Below, in pieces: positions 25,072 to 36,600 of a DNA stretch of 64,000 nt (position 1 is the first letter of the stretch; each line of letters opens with the position of its first letter). Source of the stretch: Saprospiraceae bacterium (GTDB lineage: Bacteria > Bacteroidota > Bacteroidia > Chitinophagales > Saprospiraceae); assembly GCA_020628645.1 (NCBI GenBank), contig JAHDES010000005.1, forward strand, positions 1-64,000, read 5' to 3'. The position numbers were made by a program, and so were the translations under genes. The notes beneath the pieces were generated by a model that did not search any database, was not told the DNA's origin, and saw nothing but the letters and a program-made list of their open reading frames with translations.

Positions 25072-26088
25072 TTATTCAATAATAAATTCGACTCTTCTAT
25101 TTTCAGGATGATATTTTCTTCCGTCGGATTGTGCAATCGGTCTTGAACCGCCATAGCCTTTAGCACTAATGATTTGTTGGTAATGAACCCCATTTTTCAC
25201 AAGATAGGCAGCAATTGCTTTTGCGCGTCTTTCTGATAAAATTAAGTTTTTACTAGTATCTCCAACATTATCAGTATGCCCTTCGATTTTTACTTTTCGG
25301 TTGGGATTATTTTTTAGGAATAAAGCCAGTTTATCGAGATCAGGATAAGAGACCTCAAGAATTTCAGATTTAGCCCGTTCAAATTCTATGTTTTTTGGAA
25401 TATATTTCTGTATGGTATCCATACTCTTTTTTGGAGGCGTAACAACAATTGGTTCTTTTTTAGGGATTGGTTTCGGTTTTGGTGTTGGCTTTTTTTTGGG
25501 TTTTGGTGCTGGTTTTGATTCAGCAATTGGCTGAGGTTTGGGTTCCTCAATTACTACTTCTTCAATAGAAGGCATAAAATACTCCGATGGAATGACGACA
25601 GGATCATTTCCATACCACCAACTGCTCAACCAACTTTGATCTGGGTCTTCGGGTAGTTTCCATAATAATCGGATTTCAGCCTCATTTAAAGCATTGAAAT
25701 AATTGATTTTGATGGTATAATTTGTATTTGCATTTAAGTGTATCGTTCCTTCAGAATAACCTACATCGTTTAATTGCCAGTTCGAAATAAGAAGGATATC
25801 ATCTATCCAGACACGAATACCATCATCAACACGAGCAGAAAAAGTAACATCTCCTGTTCTTGGCGTTTTCAGTTGACCTGTATACAATACGGAACAATAA
25901 TGAGGGTTTAGACCTTGTATAGGGGCTCGCTGATTCCAATAAAAATCAATATTAGATACAAAGTGAGTACCTACATATTCGTCAAAGTTGATACCATTAA
26001 AATATTCCGCCTTCAAATTATCTTGAGCAAATAAAAGAGATAGGGTAGGGGACAAGAATGCTAATAATAGGAGGAGATATTTTTTCAT
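25072..26088 (-). CDS. PA14 domain - OmpA C-terminal domain surface protein
   Basis: 338 residues. Signal peptide 1-21, a PA14 domain at about 25-150 (LKAEYFNGINFDEYVG, VRVWIDDILLISNW-like strand, YTIKINYFNALNEAEIRLLW), a Pro/Lys-rich wall-spanning linker at about 175-215 (PKPKKKPTPKPKPIPKKEP), and an OmpA peptidoglycan-binding domain at about 225-338 (VKIEGHTDNVGDTSKNLILS, RRVEFIIE). PA14 modules often bind carbohydrate, so this may tether a glycan to the peptidoglycan. It is an unusual but complete architecture. Transcribed alone. Confidence 0.88.
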   Translation of the reverse strand: MKKYLLLLLAFLSPTLSLLFAQDNLKAEYFNGINFDEYVGTHFVSNIDFYWNQRAPIQGLNPHYCSVLYTGQLKTPRTGDVTFSARVDDGIRVWIDDILLISNWQLNDVGYSEGTIHLNANTNYTIKINYFNALNEAEIRLLWKLPEDPDQSWLSSWWYGNDPVVIPSEYFMPSIEEVVIEEPKPQPIAESKPAPKPKKKPTPKPKPIPKKEPIVVTPPKKSMDTIQKYIPKNIEFERAKSEILEVSYPDLDKLALFLKNNPNRKVKIEGHTDNVGDTSKNLILSERRAKAIAAYLVKNGVHYQQIISAKGYGGSRPIAQSDGRKYHPENRRVEFIIE

Positions 26089-26450
26089 AATAGATGGTTT
26101 TGGTTTTAATGGACAATTAAAATAAGGAAAGGGCGCTTTTAATACTGAATTCTTAGAAGTATTCTGAAATATATTCGATGAACTACGAGAAATGAGTAGA
26201 ATTATATAAATAACACGAAATGGATTAAGTGATTTTGTAAATCACACACTAATCGGTTTATGTATTTTTAGCTAGATTTTAATAAGGAATGAGAAAAACT
26301 AAAATTTGGAAGACGAGGAAGATCAGAAGATGGCAGGACTAAAATGCTATTATAAAGACAAGAAATATTTCACCAAAAGAATAACTCTTTGATTTTACTT
26401 TTTAGTACATAAACAGTCACCATATCATTTAAGTATATTCTTAAACAACA

Positions 26451-26483
26451 AAACCCTCACAAGTAATTGACTTGCAAGGGTTT
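26451..26483 (-). terminator. Terminator of tRNA-Glu
   Basis: AAACCCT...CAAGT pairs with ACTTG...AGGGTTT around 26451-26483, just downstream of tRNA-Glu, followed on the minus strand by TTGTTGTTT. The remainder of 26089-26450 shows no gene or clear signal. Confidence 0.75.
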
Positions 26484-26497
26484 GTAGTTTACTTTAG

Positions 26498-26569
26498 CAG
26501 CCCCTAGGGGAATCGAACCCCTCTTTCCAGGATGAAAACCTGGCGTCCTAGCCGATAGACGAAGGGGCC
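26498..26569 (-). tRNA. tRNA-Glu (anticodon TTC)
   Basis: A 72-nt cloverleaf on the minus strand: acceptor GGCCCCT/AGGGGCT, an intact D arm, anticodon arm CCAGG-TTTTCAT-CCTGG with anticodon TTC, and T arm GGGG-TTCGATT-CCCC. The 3' CCA is not encoded, as usual in this phylum. CATTTGCA/TGCAAATG (26569-26576/26603-26610) brackets its 5' flank and may help processing. Confidence 0.95.
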
Positions 26570-26687
26570 ATTTGCATTGGTCTTTATTCGCATTTTTGAA
26601 GATGCAAATGAAGATCAATGAACAACTCCCAGTTCGTTATCAGGAAGAACAAAATCAATTTGAAAAGGCTTTTCTTTTAAAGCGTTG

Positions 26688-26720
26688 CAAATATACGGAT
26701 ACTTCATTTAAACAAGCAAA
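26688..26720 (-). promoter_or_regulatory. Promoter of tRNA-Glu
   Basis: On the minus strand TTTG (26720-26717) and TATATTTG (26695-26688) are 21 bases apart, a close match to the Bacteroidota consensus; about 110 bases of leader precede the tRNA. The rest of 26721-27003 shows no gene. Confidence 0.6.
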
Positions 26721-27003
26721 TATTTTGGGCAACTTTTTTTCGTAAAATTGCTTTTTTTTATGAAGTCCTTCTTTTACTTGAATTTTTCTATTTATGGAAA
26801 CATAAAAATTCAGTATCAAGTTCTATCTTGCAAACCCATTTCGAACAAAAAAAATTCCCTTCAAATAAAAAATTATAACAAAATCAGTAAAAAAAGAGTT
26901 TATAATATACAGGCTATTTGAATTATTGTTACTTTTACACTAAGTAATCTTAGTTTGTATTCTAAAATAACTAACTATTAATTGTCCAACTAAACTAAAA
27001 AAA

Positions 27004-28023
27004 ATGTCAAAAAAAGTTGCTATCAATGGATTTGGGCGTATTGGCCGCCTTACCTTCCGAAACCTTATCAAAAAAGAAGGCATCGAAGTAGTAGCCATTA
27101 ATGACTTAACAGATAATCACACACTTGCTCATCTCTTAAAATACGATTCTGCGCAAGGGCAGTTTGATGGTACGGTAGAAAGTACCGATGATGCTATTAT
27201 CGTCAATGGAAAATCAATTCGAGCTTCTTCAGAACGCAATCCTGAAAATTTGCCTTGGGCAGAACTAGGAGTGGATGTCGTTTTAGAATGTACAGGCGTA
27301 TTCCGTACAAAAGAAAAAGCAAGTTTGCATATTAAAGCTGGTGCTAAAGATGTGGTGATTTCTGCTCCAGCTAAGAGCGACGGGGTACAAACTATTGTAT
27401 TAGGAGTAAATGATGATGAATTGGATCGTCGTCATAATGTATTTTCTAATGCTTCATGTACTACAAACTGTCTTGCTCCTGTTGCTAAAATTATCAATGA
27501 TAATTGGGGGTTAGTAGTTGGATCTATGACCACTACTCACGCATACACAGCCGATCAACGCATCCAAGATGCACCACATAGTGATCTTCGTCGCGCTCGT
27601 GCAGCGGCTTTTAATATCGTTCCTACTTCTACGGGGGCGGCAAATGCTGTGGCAAAAGTTGTACCTGAAGTAGCTGGAAAATTGTCAGCTATTGCTGTTC
27701 GCGTTCCTGTAATTACAGGTTCTATGATCGAGGTAAATTGTGTTGTGGAAAAAGCAACCACGGTAGAAGAAATCAATGCTAAATTCAGTGAAATGGCAGG
27801 AGGGACGATGAATGGTGTACTTCAATATACAGAAGACCCACTTGTGTCTAGTGATATTGTGGGAAATCCACATTCTTCAATTTTTGATGCAGGCATGACA
27901 TCTGTTTCTGGTGGTACTTTTATTAAAGTGGTAAGCTGGTATGATAACGAAGCAGGTTATTCGGCTCGTTTGGCAGATCTTTGTGCGAAAGTTGCTAAAG
28001 TGCCTGAAGCAGCAGCAGTTTAA
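27004..28023 (+). CDS. gapA: Glyceraldehyde-3-phosphate dehydrogenase, type I
   Basis: 339 residues, full length. NAD-binding N-terminus AINGFGRIGRLTFRNL, catalytic Cys152 in SNASCTTNC, the catalytic His in TTTHAYTADQ, and the end part SWYDNEAGYS. It oxidises and phosphorylates glyceraldehyde 3-phosphate to 1,3-bisphosphoglycerate in glycolysis. pgk, the next enzyme of the pathway, lies 338 bases downstream but has its own promoter and a terminator between. Confidence 0.97.
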   Translation: MSKKVAINGFGRIGRLTFRNLIKKEGIEVVAINDLTDNHTLAHLLKYDSAQGQFDGTVESTDDAIIVNGKSIRASSERNPENLPWAELGVDVVLECTGVFRTKEKASLHIKAGAKDVVISAPAKSDGVQTIVLGVNDDELDRRHNVFSNASCTTNCLAPVAKIINDNWGLVVGSMTTTHAYTADQRIQDAPHSDLRRARAAAFNIVPTSTGAANAVAKVVPEVAGKLSAIAVRVPVITGSMIEVNCVVEKATTVEEINAKFSEMAGGTMNGVLQYTEDPLVSSDIVGNPHSSIFDAGMTSVSGGTFIKVVSWYDNEAGYSARLADLCAKVAKVPEAAAV

Positions 28024-28043
28024 AAAAAATAGACTAATAAATG

Positions 28044-28081
28044 AAAGCTTCAAAGACAAATTCGTTTTTGAAGCTTTTGTT
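28044..28081 (+). terminator. Intrinsic terminator of gapA
   Basis: AAAGCTTCAAA (28044-28054) pairs with TTTGAAGCTTT (28067-28077), 20 bases after the stop, with a short T-rich tail. Confidence 0.8.
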
Positions 28082-28300
28082 GTTTTGATCGTCAATGTAA
28101 TTCACATTTCCAGTTTAATCGTCAAAAACAGTGAGCTTTATTAAATTTAATATTATGATTAATTTGAATGTGATAATATTAATGACGATTGACGAGATGT
28201 AAAAACTTATTTATCAATTGGTTAAGAGTAGGATATCGTTTTTTTATGATAAAATGACGATAATTTAAACGCTCAGAATCAAATATATTTTACAGAGTAG

Positions 28301-28308
28301 TATCTTTG
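28301..28308 (+). promoter_or_regulatory. -7 element of pgk
   Basis: TATCTTTG matches TAnnTTTG, leaving about 47 bases of leader before ATG 28362. The -33 region lacks a clear TTTG. The rest of 28082-28361 is AT-rich without a gene. Confidence 0.45.
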
Positions 28309-28361
28309 GTCACCTATACTATTAATATTCTTCCAAAATATTTTCCCAAAATCAATTCAAA

Positions 28362-29564
28362 ATGCAATTAGCCGTTCAAAATAAAAAAGTGCTCGTTCGT
28401 GTAGATTTTAATGTACCACTCAACGAAAATTTTGAAATTACAGATGATACTAGAATGCGAGCTGCGCTTCCAACACTTCAACATATTCTTAATGAGGGGG
28501 GGGCTTTAATTATAATGTCTCATTTAGGTCGTCCACAAAAGAAGAAAAAAGATGATGGAACTATTAATGTTGAAAAATTTACCTTACGACATGTCGTTAC
28601 ACATTTGTCTAGTTTGTTAAATCGTCCTGTGAAATTTTGCCCTCAAACAGTTGGCGAACAAGCCACACAAATGACTAGTGACTTACAGTCAGGCGAAGTT
28701 TTAGTTTTGGAGAACACACGATTTCAAAAAGAAGAAAGTAAGGGAGATGAAGGCTTTGCACGTCAATTGGCTGATCTAGCAGATGTTTATGTCAATGATG
28801 CATTTGGAACGGCTCACCGCGCGCATGCTTCGACTACTACAGTAGCTCAATTTTTCTCAAAAGAAGAAAAATCTTTTGGATTTTTAATGCAAAAAGAAAT
28901 TGAAAACGCGAATCGTGTGCTCCATAATCCCCAACGCCCACTGACTGCTATCATTGGTGGAGCGAAAGTATCCGATAAGATTTTATTACTAGAGCGATTG
29001 ATTGATTTTGTAGATAATCTAATTGTAGGTGGTGGTATGGCGTATACTTTTGTAAAAGCCAATGGTGGTGACATAGGTGATTCCATATGCGAACTAGATA
29101 AATTGGATCTAGCCAACAAATTAGAAGACAAAGCAAAAGCAAAAGGAGTAAAACTCGTCCTTCCTTCTGATAATATTATTGCTGACGATTTTTCAAATGA
29201 TGCACAACGAAAAGAAGTTCCCTCTGATCAAATCCCTGATAATTGGCAAGGCTTAGATATTGGGACTAAATCTCGTGAAGAATTTGCAGAAATCATAAGA
29301 ACTTCTAAAACCTTACTTTGGAACGGACCTATGGGTGTTTTTGAAATGCCCAATTTTGCACATGGTACAAAATATATCGCACAGGTAGTTGCTGATACCA
29401 CCCAAAAAGGAGCTTTTTCTTTAATTGGAGGTGGTGATTCAGTGGCAGCTATTAATCAAATGGGCTTGGCAGATGATGTGAGTTATGTTTCTACAGGTGG
29501 TGGTGCAATGCTTGAGTTTTTAGAAGGAAAAGAATTACCAGGAATAAAAGCAATGGAGTCTTAA
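28362..29564 (+). CDS. pgk: Phosphoglycerate kinase
   Basis: 400 residues, typical length. Substrate-binding N-domain with LVRVDFNVPLNENFEITDDT and SHLGRPQKKKK, then VYVNDAFGTAHRAHAST; nucleotide domain with IIGGAKVSDKI, NGPMGVFE and GGGDSVAAINQMG. It transfers phosphate from 1,3-bisphosphoglycerate to ADP. ATG 28362 gives MQLAVQNKKVLVRVDF, a few residues shorter at the N-terminus than many homologues, but no better start is in frame. Forms a glycolytic cluster with gapA. Confidence 0.97.
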   Translation: MQLAVQNKKVLVRVDFNVPLNENFEITDDTRMRAALPTLQHILNEGGALIIMSHLGRPQKKKKDDGTINVEKFTLRHVVTHLSSLLNRPVKFCPQTVGEQATQMTSDLQSGEVLVLENTRFQKEESKGDEGFARQLADLADVYVNDAFGTAHRAHASTTTVAQFFSKEEKSFGFLMQKEIENANRVLHNPQRPLTAIIGGAKVSDKILLLERLIDFVDNLIVGGGMAYTFVKANGGDIGDSICELDKLDLANKLEDKAKAKGVKLVLPSDNIIADDFSNDAQRKEVPSDQIPDNWQGLDIGTKSREEFAEIIRTSKTLLWNGPMGVFEMPNFAHGTKYIAQVVADTTQKGAFSLIGGGDSVAAINQMGLADDVSYVSTGGGAMLEFLEGKELPGIKAMES

Positions 29565-29590
29565 AAATTTCAATTATTCAAACTCTATTG

Positions 29591-29627
29591 AAAGTCGTAT
29601 TTCTAATGATAGAAGTACGACTTTTTT
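29591..29627 (+). terminator. Intrinsic terminator of pgk
   Basis: AAAGTCGTA (29591-29599) pairs with TACGACTTT (29616-29624) and is followed by TTTAG. It lies 27 bases after the stop. Confidence 0.85.
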
Positions 29628-30373
29628 AGTATAAATTAAAAACAAATAAGACGATATAGAACAAACTTTATTGTTCATCGTAATATGTAAAACTTTATGT
29701 TATAAACTGTTATTGTCGTTATTAATGCTGCTTAAAATTACTAGTTAAAAAAAAAAAATATAAATTATTACTTTAATTTATAAGCTTGGCATGATATTTT
29801 CCATTAATTTATTGTTCAAAAAAGATTGAATATTATTGATACATGGATATTACTCCTTTATACACAGGTATAATTCAATAGTTTTTTGAACAGTAACATC
29901 TATAATCTTGAAAAAGTAGTGATATGTTTCAAACATTGTTTTTACAAAAAACCTAATATTTGAAAGCTGAATGTCACAATTAATAATAATATTAGCTAAA
30001 GTTGAAGTGAATAATTTCAATATTGCTTGTAATTGACAAACCAACAATAATGTTGTTGATTGTTAAATAAAGTTTCTAGATGATAATAATGTACCAAAAC
30101 TAATACATATCAGATAACACACTCCCCTTAGTTATATGAAATGTAGTTCAATTTAGAGTCTAAATGATCAAATTAAACTACACGATTTATACTCACTTTC
30201 TGAAAGTTAAATTATAAAATAAAAACTTTTGAGGAAGTTAAGTATAGAATCTTACTTCAAAACTTGTCATCAAATTTTCTATTTCGATAAAAATTTCAAC
30301 GCTTGTAGTTGAGCTGGCTCTGCTATGCCCAAACTTCAATTGATGAATATATATAATATAATTTTTTAACAAG
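29628..30373. other. AT-rich 0.75-kb spacer before the giant gene
   Basis: I see no credible gene, promoter consensus (TAnnTTTG) or repeat here; a 65-codon frame on the minus strand lacks protein-like character. The length and AT content fit a regulatory region for the giant surface-protein gene. Confidence 0.4.
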
Positions 30374-30384
30374 GTTTACACCTG
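30374..30384 (+). promoter_or_regulatory. GTTTACACCTG motif shared with the second adhesin gene
   Basis: The same 11 bases are found at 61636-61646, upstream of the FG-GAP gene. Here the motif is 71 bases before the leader hairpin. Two hits may be chance; it is listed as a candidate regulator-binding site. Confidence 0.25.
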
Positions 30385-30454
30385 AACATATACTGAATGA
30401 ACGATAATTCTTTACACACAAAGAATTTGATGGATTTAGAAAGTTCTAAATCGG

Positions 30455-30505
30455 AAAAAGCTGATTTGAGTGCTACGGTTGTAGCCACTCAGGTCAGCTT
30501 TTTTT
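30455..30505 (+). terminator. Terminator-like hairpin in the 5' leader of the giant gene
   Basis: Nested stem AAAAAGCTGA/TCAGCTTTTT (30455-30464/30494-30503), TGAGTG/CACTCA (30467-30472/30486-30491) and CTAC/GTAG, with a GGTT loop and a run of seven Ts (30499-30505). It is a full intrinsic-terminator design 111 bases ahead of the likely start codon (30616), and no gene that it could terminate is visible in front of it. It is best explained as an attenuator of the giant gene, or the end of a small leader RNA. Confidence 0.75.
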
Positions 30506-30615
30506 GGTTGATCACTAAGCTAATGCTTCGGTCAATCCAAAAACCGTCTTTAACAATGAAACAACTATTAATTTTCTTAAAAAGAGTCATTTATTCAAAT
30601 TTTAAAAAGTGCGAA

Positions 30616-33600
30616 ATGGGTACGAAATTTTACACACATTCACCATGGACTAAGAGCTTTTTCTTAGCGAGTGTATTCGTCATGAGCTTTGCCATGTTGC
30701 ATGCACAACACGATATCTCTATCGCAAAATCGTCCAATCGAGCTACAGCTGAGATCGGCGATAATGTGACATTTACTGTTACAGTAACCAATGATGGCGG
30801 TACTGCCGTTACTGGTTTACAAGTGACAGATCTTATTCCAACAGGATCCACTTACGATAGTAAGGTAGTACCAGGAGGTACTACTTACAACGAAAACACG
30901 GGTCTTTGGAATATTGGAAGCGCAATGAACGCTGGCGTGTCTACTTTAGTTTTACAAGTAACCGTCACCGTTGATGAAGTTGGACTTATTCATAATCAGG
31001 CTGAAATTACTGCCATGAATGAAGTAGACGACGATTCTACTCCTGGAAATGGAGCAGTTTCAGAAGATGATATCGCTGGAGCTTGTACTTCGATTCCAAT
31101 TAAGCTTTGTCCTACTTTAAGTGAAACAGTCACACTGACAGCACCAGATGGTTTCGATATGTATACTTGGTATCGAATATATGATGTTGATGGTGATAGT
31201 AATTTAGATACTGTATCTGTTGCTGACGCTCAAGAGGTAATCGTTGGAGATGAAGGTGATTATTTCTTCGTAGGCGATGATTTGGCAGGTTGTGGATATA
31301 GCAATTGCTGTCCAGTAACAATTCTGAATCACTGTTTTGATCTTTCTTTAACTAAGTTAACTTCAGTTTCTGGTGTAACTCTTGGTGATGTCGTACCTTT
31401 TACTATAAATGTAGCTAATCAAGGGGATATAGATGCAGAAGATATTGTAGTAGCAGATTATGTCCCAACAGGCTTTACTTATAATGCAAGTGATAATACT
31501 GGTTTGGGCTGGTCAACTTCTGGTGGTATGATTGTGAATAGCAACATTACCAACTTAGATGCAGGTCAAACAGCTTCTCTTACTGTAAATCTTGAAGTAG
31601 TTGATTTAGATGGAGATTTAGTGAATGCTGCTGAAATTCAAAGTTGGGTAGATGATTTTGGAAATGTCCCAACAGATGAAGATTCTACTCCTGATAGTGA
31701 TAATAACGATTTAACTGTAGATCGTACTGGAACTAATGATCATGTTACGATAGATTATGTAGCAGATGATGAAGATGATCATGATATTGCTGAAGTTCGA
31801 CCTGCTGGTTTTGATTTAGCATTAAATAAATTAGTCACTAATCCTGCTTCTGGTGCTATTACCTATGGAGATAAAGTAACCTTTACTATTCAAGTGGGTA
31901 ACCAAGGTGTTGTAGATGCACAAAATATTGTCGTTACAGATTATATTCCTACAGGTCTTACCTTCTTAACTGCTGATAACCCTGGATGGGTGGGAGCAAA
32001 CGGTACTACTGGTGGTAATGTCACTAGAACAATTACAAACCTAGATGCAGGACAAGGAACGAGTGTTCCTATCGTTCTAACAGTTAATACTACTGCAGGA
32101 ACAGTAATTGACGATCTAGTGAATGCGGCTGAAATTTCATCCCATGAAAATGATAATGGAGAGTCACCAATGGATGAAGATTCTGATCCTGATTCTATTA
32201 ATGGAGACATGGTCACTGACCAAACAGGTAACGAACACCTCACTGTAGATAATGCTCCTGATGATGAGGATGACCATGATATTGCAAGAGTCTTCTTGCC
32301 AGAATTTGATTTAGCCTTAACTAAATTAGTGAGTGGCTCTACTTCAAATTATACAATCGATGACAAGGTTACCTTCAATATAATGGTGCGTAACCAAGGT
32401 GCTGTTGATGCGCAAAATGTAGATGTCATTGATTATATACCTACAGGCTTCACCTATCTAGCTGCTGACAATGCTGGATGGACAGGAGCTAATGGTGCAA
32501 CTACTGTTACTCGTACTATCGCTAATCTTGACGTAGGTACTACTGTTACTTTACCCATTATTCTCACAGTAAATAATACCGCAGGTACAACTGCTGATGA
32601 TCTTACTAATACTGCTGAGATTTCAGGACATGAAAATGATAATGGTCTTGTTCCAATGGATGATGATTCCACTCCTGATGCCAATAATACAGATCAAGTA
32701 GTCGATCGTACTGGCGTAAATGACATTCTTATTGACAATGAGACGGGAGATGAAGACGATCATGACATCGCTAGCGTCACTTTAGGTACATTTGACTTAG
32801 CATTAACTAAATTAGTCGTTGGTACTTATCCTTCACTAACCATGGGCGATAAAGTTACCTTTAATATAATGGTGCGTAACCAAGGAACATTAGGAGCTAC
32901 TAATGTAGAAGTGACTGATTATGTTCCTGCTGGTTTTACTTTTATTGCGGGTGATAATGCTGGATGGAGTGGTGGAACTGGTGCCACAATGCCTACTTTT
33001 ACGGTAGCCACATTAAATTCTGGCCAAACAACTACTATACCTATTGTCTTAACGGTTAATGCTGCTGCAGAAGTGGATCCTAATAATTTGATCAATGGCG
33101 CGGAAATAAGTGATGCATATAATGCCAATGGAGAATTTACTGTAGATGAAGATTCTGAACCAGATGCTAATGATACCGATCAAGTTATTGACCGTGTATT
33201 AAATTCAGATATTAATATTGACTTTGAAACAGGTGATGAGGATGATCATGATATCGCATCTGTTCAATTGGCAGAATTTGATTTAGCGCTTACTAAATTA
33301 TTAATGTCTTCTCCAACCGTAACACTTGGGGATAAAGTGACCTTTAATATAAATGTAGGTAATCAAGGAGCTGTAGATGCACAAAATATAGAAGTGACGG
33401 ATTATGTTCCTGCAGGATTAACATTCCTGACTGTGGATAACCCAGGTTGGGTTGGTGTAAATGGCACCTCAGGAGGTTCCGTAACGACAACTATTCCTAA
33501 CCTTGATGCTGGTCAAGGAACTACAGTTACTATTATATTAACTGTAAATAGCTTAACTGCTGATCTAACAAACTCTGCGGAAATCTCAGCACATGAAAAT

Positions 33601-36600
33601 GATAATGGTGATGTACCTACGGATGAAGATTCTACTCCAGATGGAGTAAATGGGGATGATGTAGTGGATCAAACTGGTTCAAATGATCACTTAACGATTG
33701 ATGATGCTCCAGATGATGAGGATGATCATGATATCGCATCTGTTTCTCCTGCTGGATTCGATTTAGCTTTAACAAAATTAACTCCTGTATCTACAGTAAC
33801 CCTTGGAGATAAAGTAACATTTACTATTAATGTAGCCAACCAAGGTAATGTAGATGCCGCAAATATAATTATCTCTGATTATGTACCAACTGGTTTCACT
33901 TATTATACGGCCGATAATACAGGCTGGACGGGTGCAAATGGTACATCGGGCGGTACAATTACGTACGCGCTAGCTGATTTGGATGCAGGTACTGCAACTA
34001 CAATTCCTATTACTTTAGAAGTAACGGATTTAGATGCAGACTTAACCAATGCAGCTGAGATAACCTATAATGAAAATGATTTTGGTCTAGTTCCAACAGA
34101 CGAAGATTCTACTCCAGATAATGTTAATGGAGATATGGTCGATGATCGTGAAGGAGCAAATGACCACATTAATATAGATGACGGTCCAGATGATGAGGAT
34201 GACCACGATATTGCTGTGGTACGCCCTGCTGGATTCGATTTAGCCTTATCTAAATTAACGCCTGCAACCAATGTGACACTTGGTGATAAAATTACATTTA
34301 CGATAAATGTAGCCAACCAAGGTCAAGTGGATGCTCAAAATATTGTAGTTACAGATTATGTCCCTTCAGGTTTTACCTTCTATACGGCTGATAACGTAGG
34401 TCTTGGATGGGTAGGTGCCAATGGAACATCAAATGGTTCTGTAACAAATAGTACGATCACAGATTTAAATGCTGGTCAAGCTACTTCTATTACAATCGTG
34501 TTAGAATTAACAGATCTTGACGGTGATCTTACCAATGCTGCTGAGATTTCTGCACACGAAAATGATAATGGAGATGTGCCAGCAGACGAAGATTCTGATC
34601 CTGATAGTGCTAATGGCGATGATGTAGTAGATCAAACTGGAGCAAATGACCACATCAACATTGATGATGGGCCAGATGATGAGGATGATCATGATATCGC
34701 CACTGTTGTTCCTGGTATTTTTGATTTAGCCTTAGTTAAAACAAGCACAGCGACCAATCTTACATTTGGTGATGTTGCTTTATTCACCATAACTGTAAGG
34801 AATCAAGGAACAGTGGATGCTCAAAATATTGAAGTTACAGATTATGTGCCTGCTGGTTTTACATTTGATCCAGCCAATAATGGAGGTGTATGGACAGGTG
34901 CTTTGGGTGATGCTATGGTAACTTCAACTATTGCTAATCTTGATGCTGGTCAAACTACAAATATCAATATCCTTCTTACAGTAAATACTACTGCGGATAA
35001 TGCCTTAAGTAATTTGACTAATACTGCTGAAATTAGTGCCTACACCAATGATAATGGTGATGTACCAGCAGATGAAGATTCAGAAGCAGATAATAATAAT
35101 ACCGATGATACAGTTGACCGTCTGAACACTAGTGATGTCACTATCGACTTCGAAACTGGTGATGAAGACGACCACGATATTGCGGTAGTTGAATTGGGAG
35201 AGTTTGACCTTTCTTTAATTAAAACAACTACAGAGTCAAATATCACCATCGGAGATAAAGTAACCTTTACAATTCATGTGGCAAATCAAGGAACAATTGA
35301 TGCCCAAAATGTAGTAGTTACTGATTATATTCCTTCTGGTTTTACCTATATGAGTGCGGATAATGCAGGATGGATTGGAGCCAATGGCTCTTTAATGCCT
35401 TCTTATAATATCGCTAACTTAGATGCTGGTCAAGCCACAACGGTCGATATCGTTTTAACAGCAAATACGACTATGGCTACTGTTCCTAATGATTTAGTGA
35501 ATACCGCTGAGATTAGTTCTGCTGAAAACGATAATGGCGAAAATCCAATCGATGAAGATTCTACTCCAGATACCGATAATGGAGACCTTGTAGTAGATCG
35601 TATGAATACTACGGATCATATTACGATTGATAATGCCGCAGATGATGAGGACGATCACGATATTGCAGAAGTAGAGCCAGGTATTTTTGATCTATCTTTA
35701 ACTAAATTAACAACAGCATCAAATTTAACACTTGGAGAAACTGCTACCTTTACTATTAATGTAGCCAACCAAGGAACAATTGATGCTCAAAATGTTGTCA
35801 TCACTGATTATATTCCTACTGGAATGTATTTTGATGCAGCAAATAACCCCGGTTGGGTAGGAGCAAGTGGAGCAAGTATAGTTACTTATACCATCGCCAA
35901 TGATTTGGATGCTTCTGGTTCTCCTGATGGTGGACCTACAACTGCTTCTGTTGATATCGTATTAACAGTGATCAGTGAAGATCCTACCACATGGGTGAAT
36001 GCTTCAGAAATCCTTTCTTGGGAAAATAATAATGGTGAAATGCCTGATGATGAGGATTCTACTCCAGATCAAGATAATCAAGATTTATTAGTAGATCGTA
36101 CACAACCAACAGATCATATCACTATAGATGAGGTGCAAGATGATGAAGATGATCACGATATCGCTATTCCAACTCCAGGGGTATTTGATTTATCCTTAAC
36201 TAAATTAACAACAGCTACTAATTTATCATTGGGAGATAAACCAATGTTTACTATCAATGTAGCTAATCAAGCAACAATTGATGCTCAAAATGTTGTTATT
36301 ACAGATTATATTCCTTCTGGGTTATATTTCGATGCAGCAGATAACCCTGGGTGGGTTGGTGCAAGTGGTGATACAGAAGTTACCTATACCATTGCTGCTG
36401 ATTTAGATGCAGTTGGTTCACCAGATGGTGGGCCTACAACAGCTACTGTAAATATTATTCTTACAGTAATTGATGAAGATCCTACTACATGGGTAAATGC
36501 ATCAGAGATTCGTTCGTATGAAAATAATTTTGGAGAAGTACCTACAGATGAAGATTCTGTAGTGGATACAGACAATGATGATCCATTAATAGATCGTACA

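Noticed and set aside
29850-30047. 65-codon minus-strand frame before the giant gene
   Set aside because: No homology signs, no promoter, AT-rich chance frame.
30397-30615. N-terminal extension of the giant protein (73 residues before MGTKF)
   Set aside because: It would put the signal peptide about 75 residues inside the protein and would code through the terminator hairpin. ATG 30616 is preferred; ATG 30556, giving a longer signal region, is not excluded.
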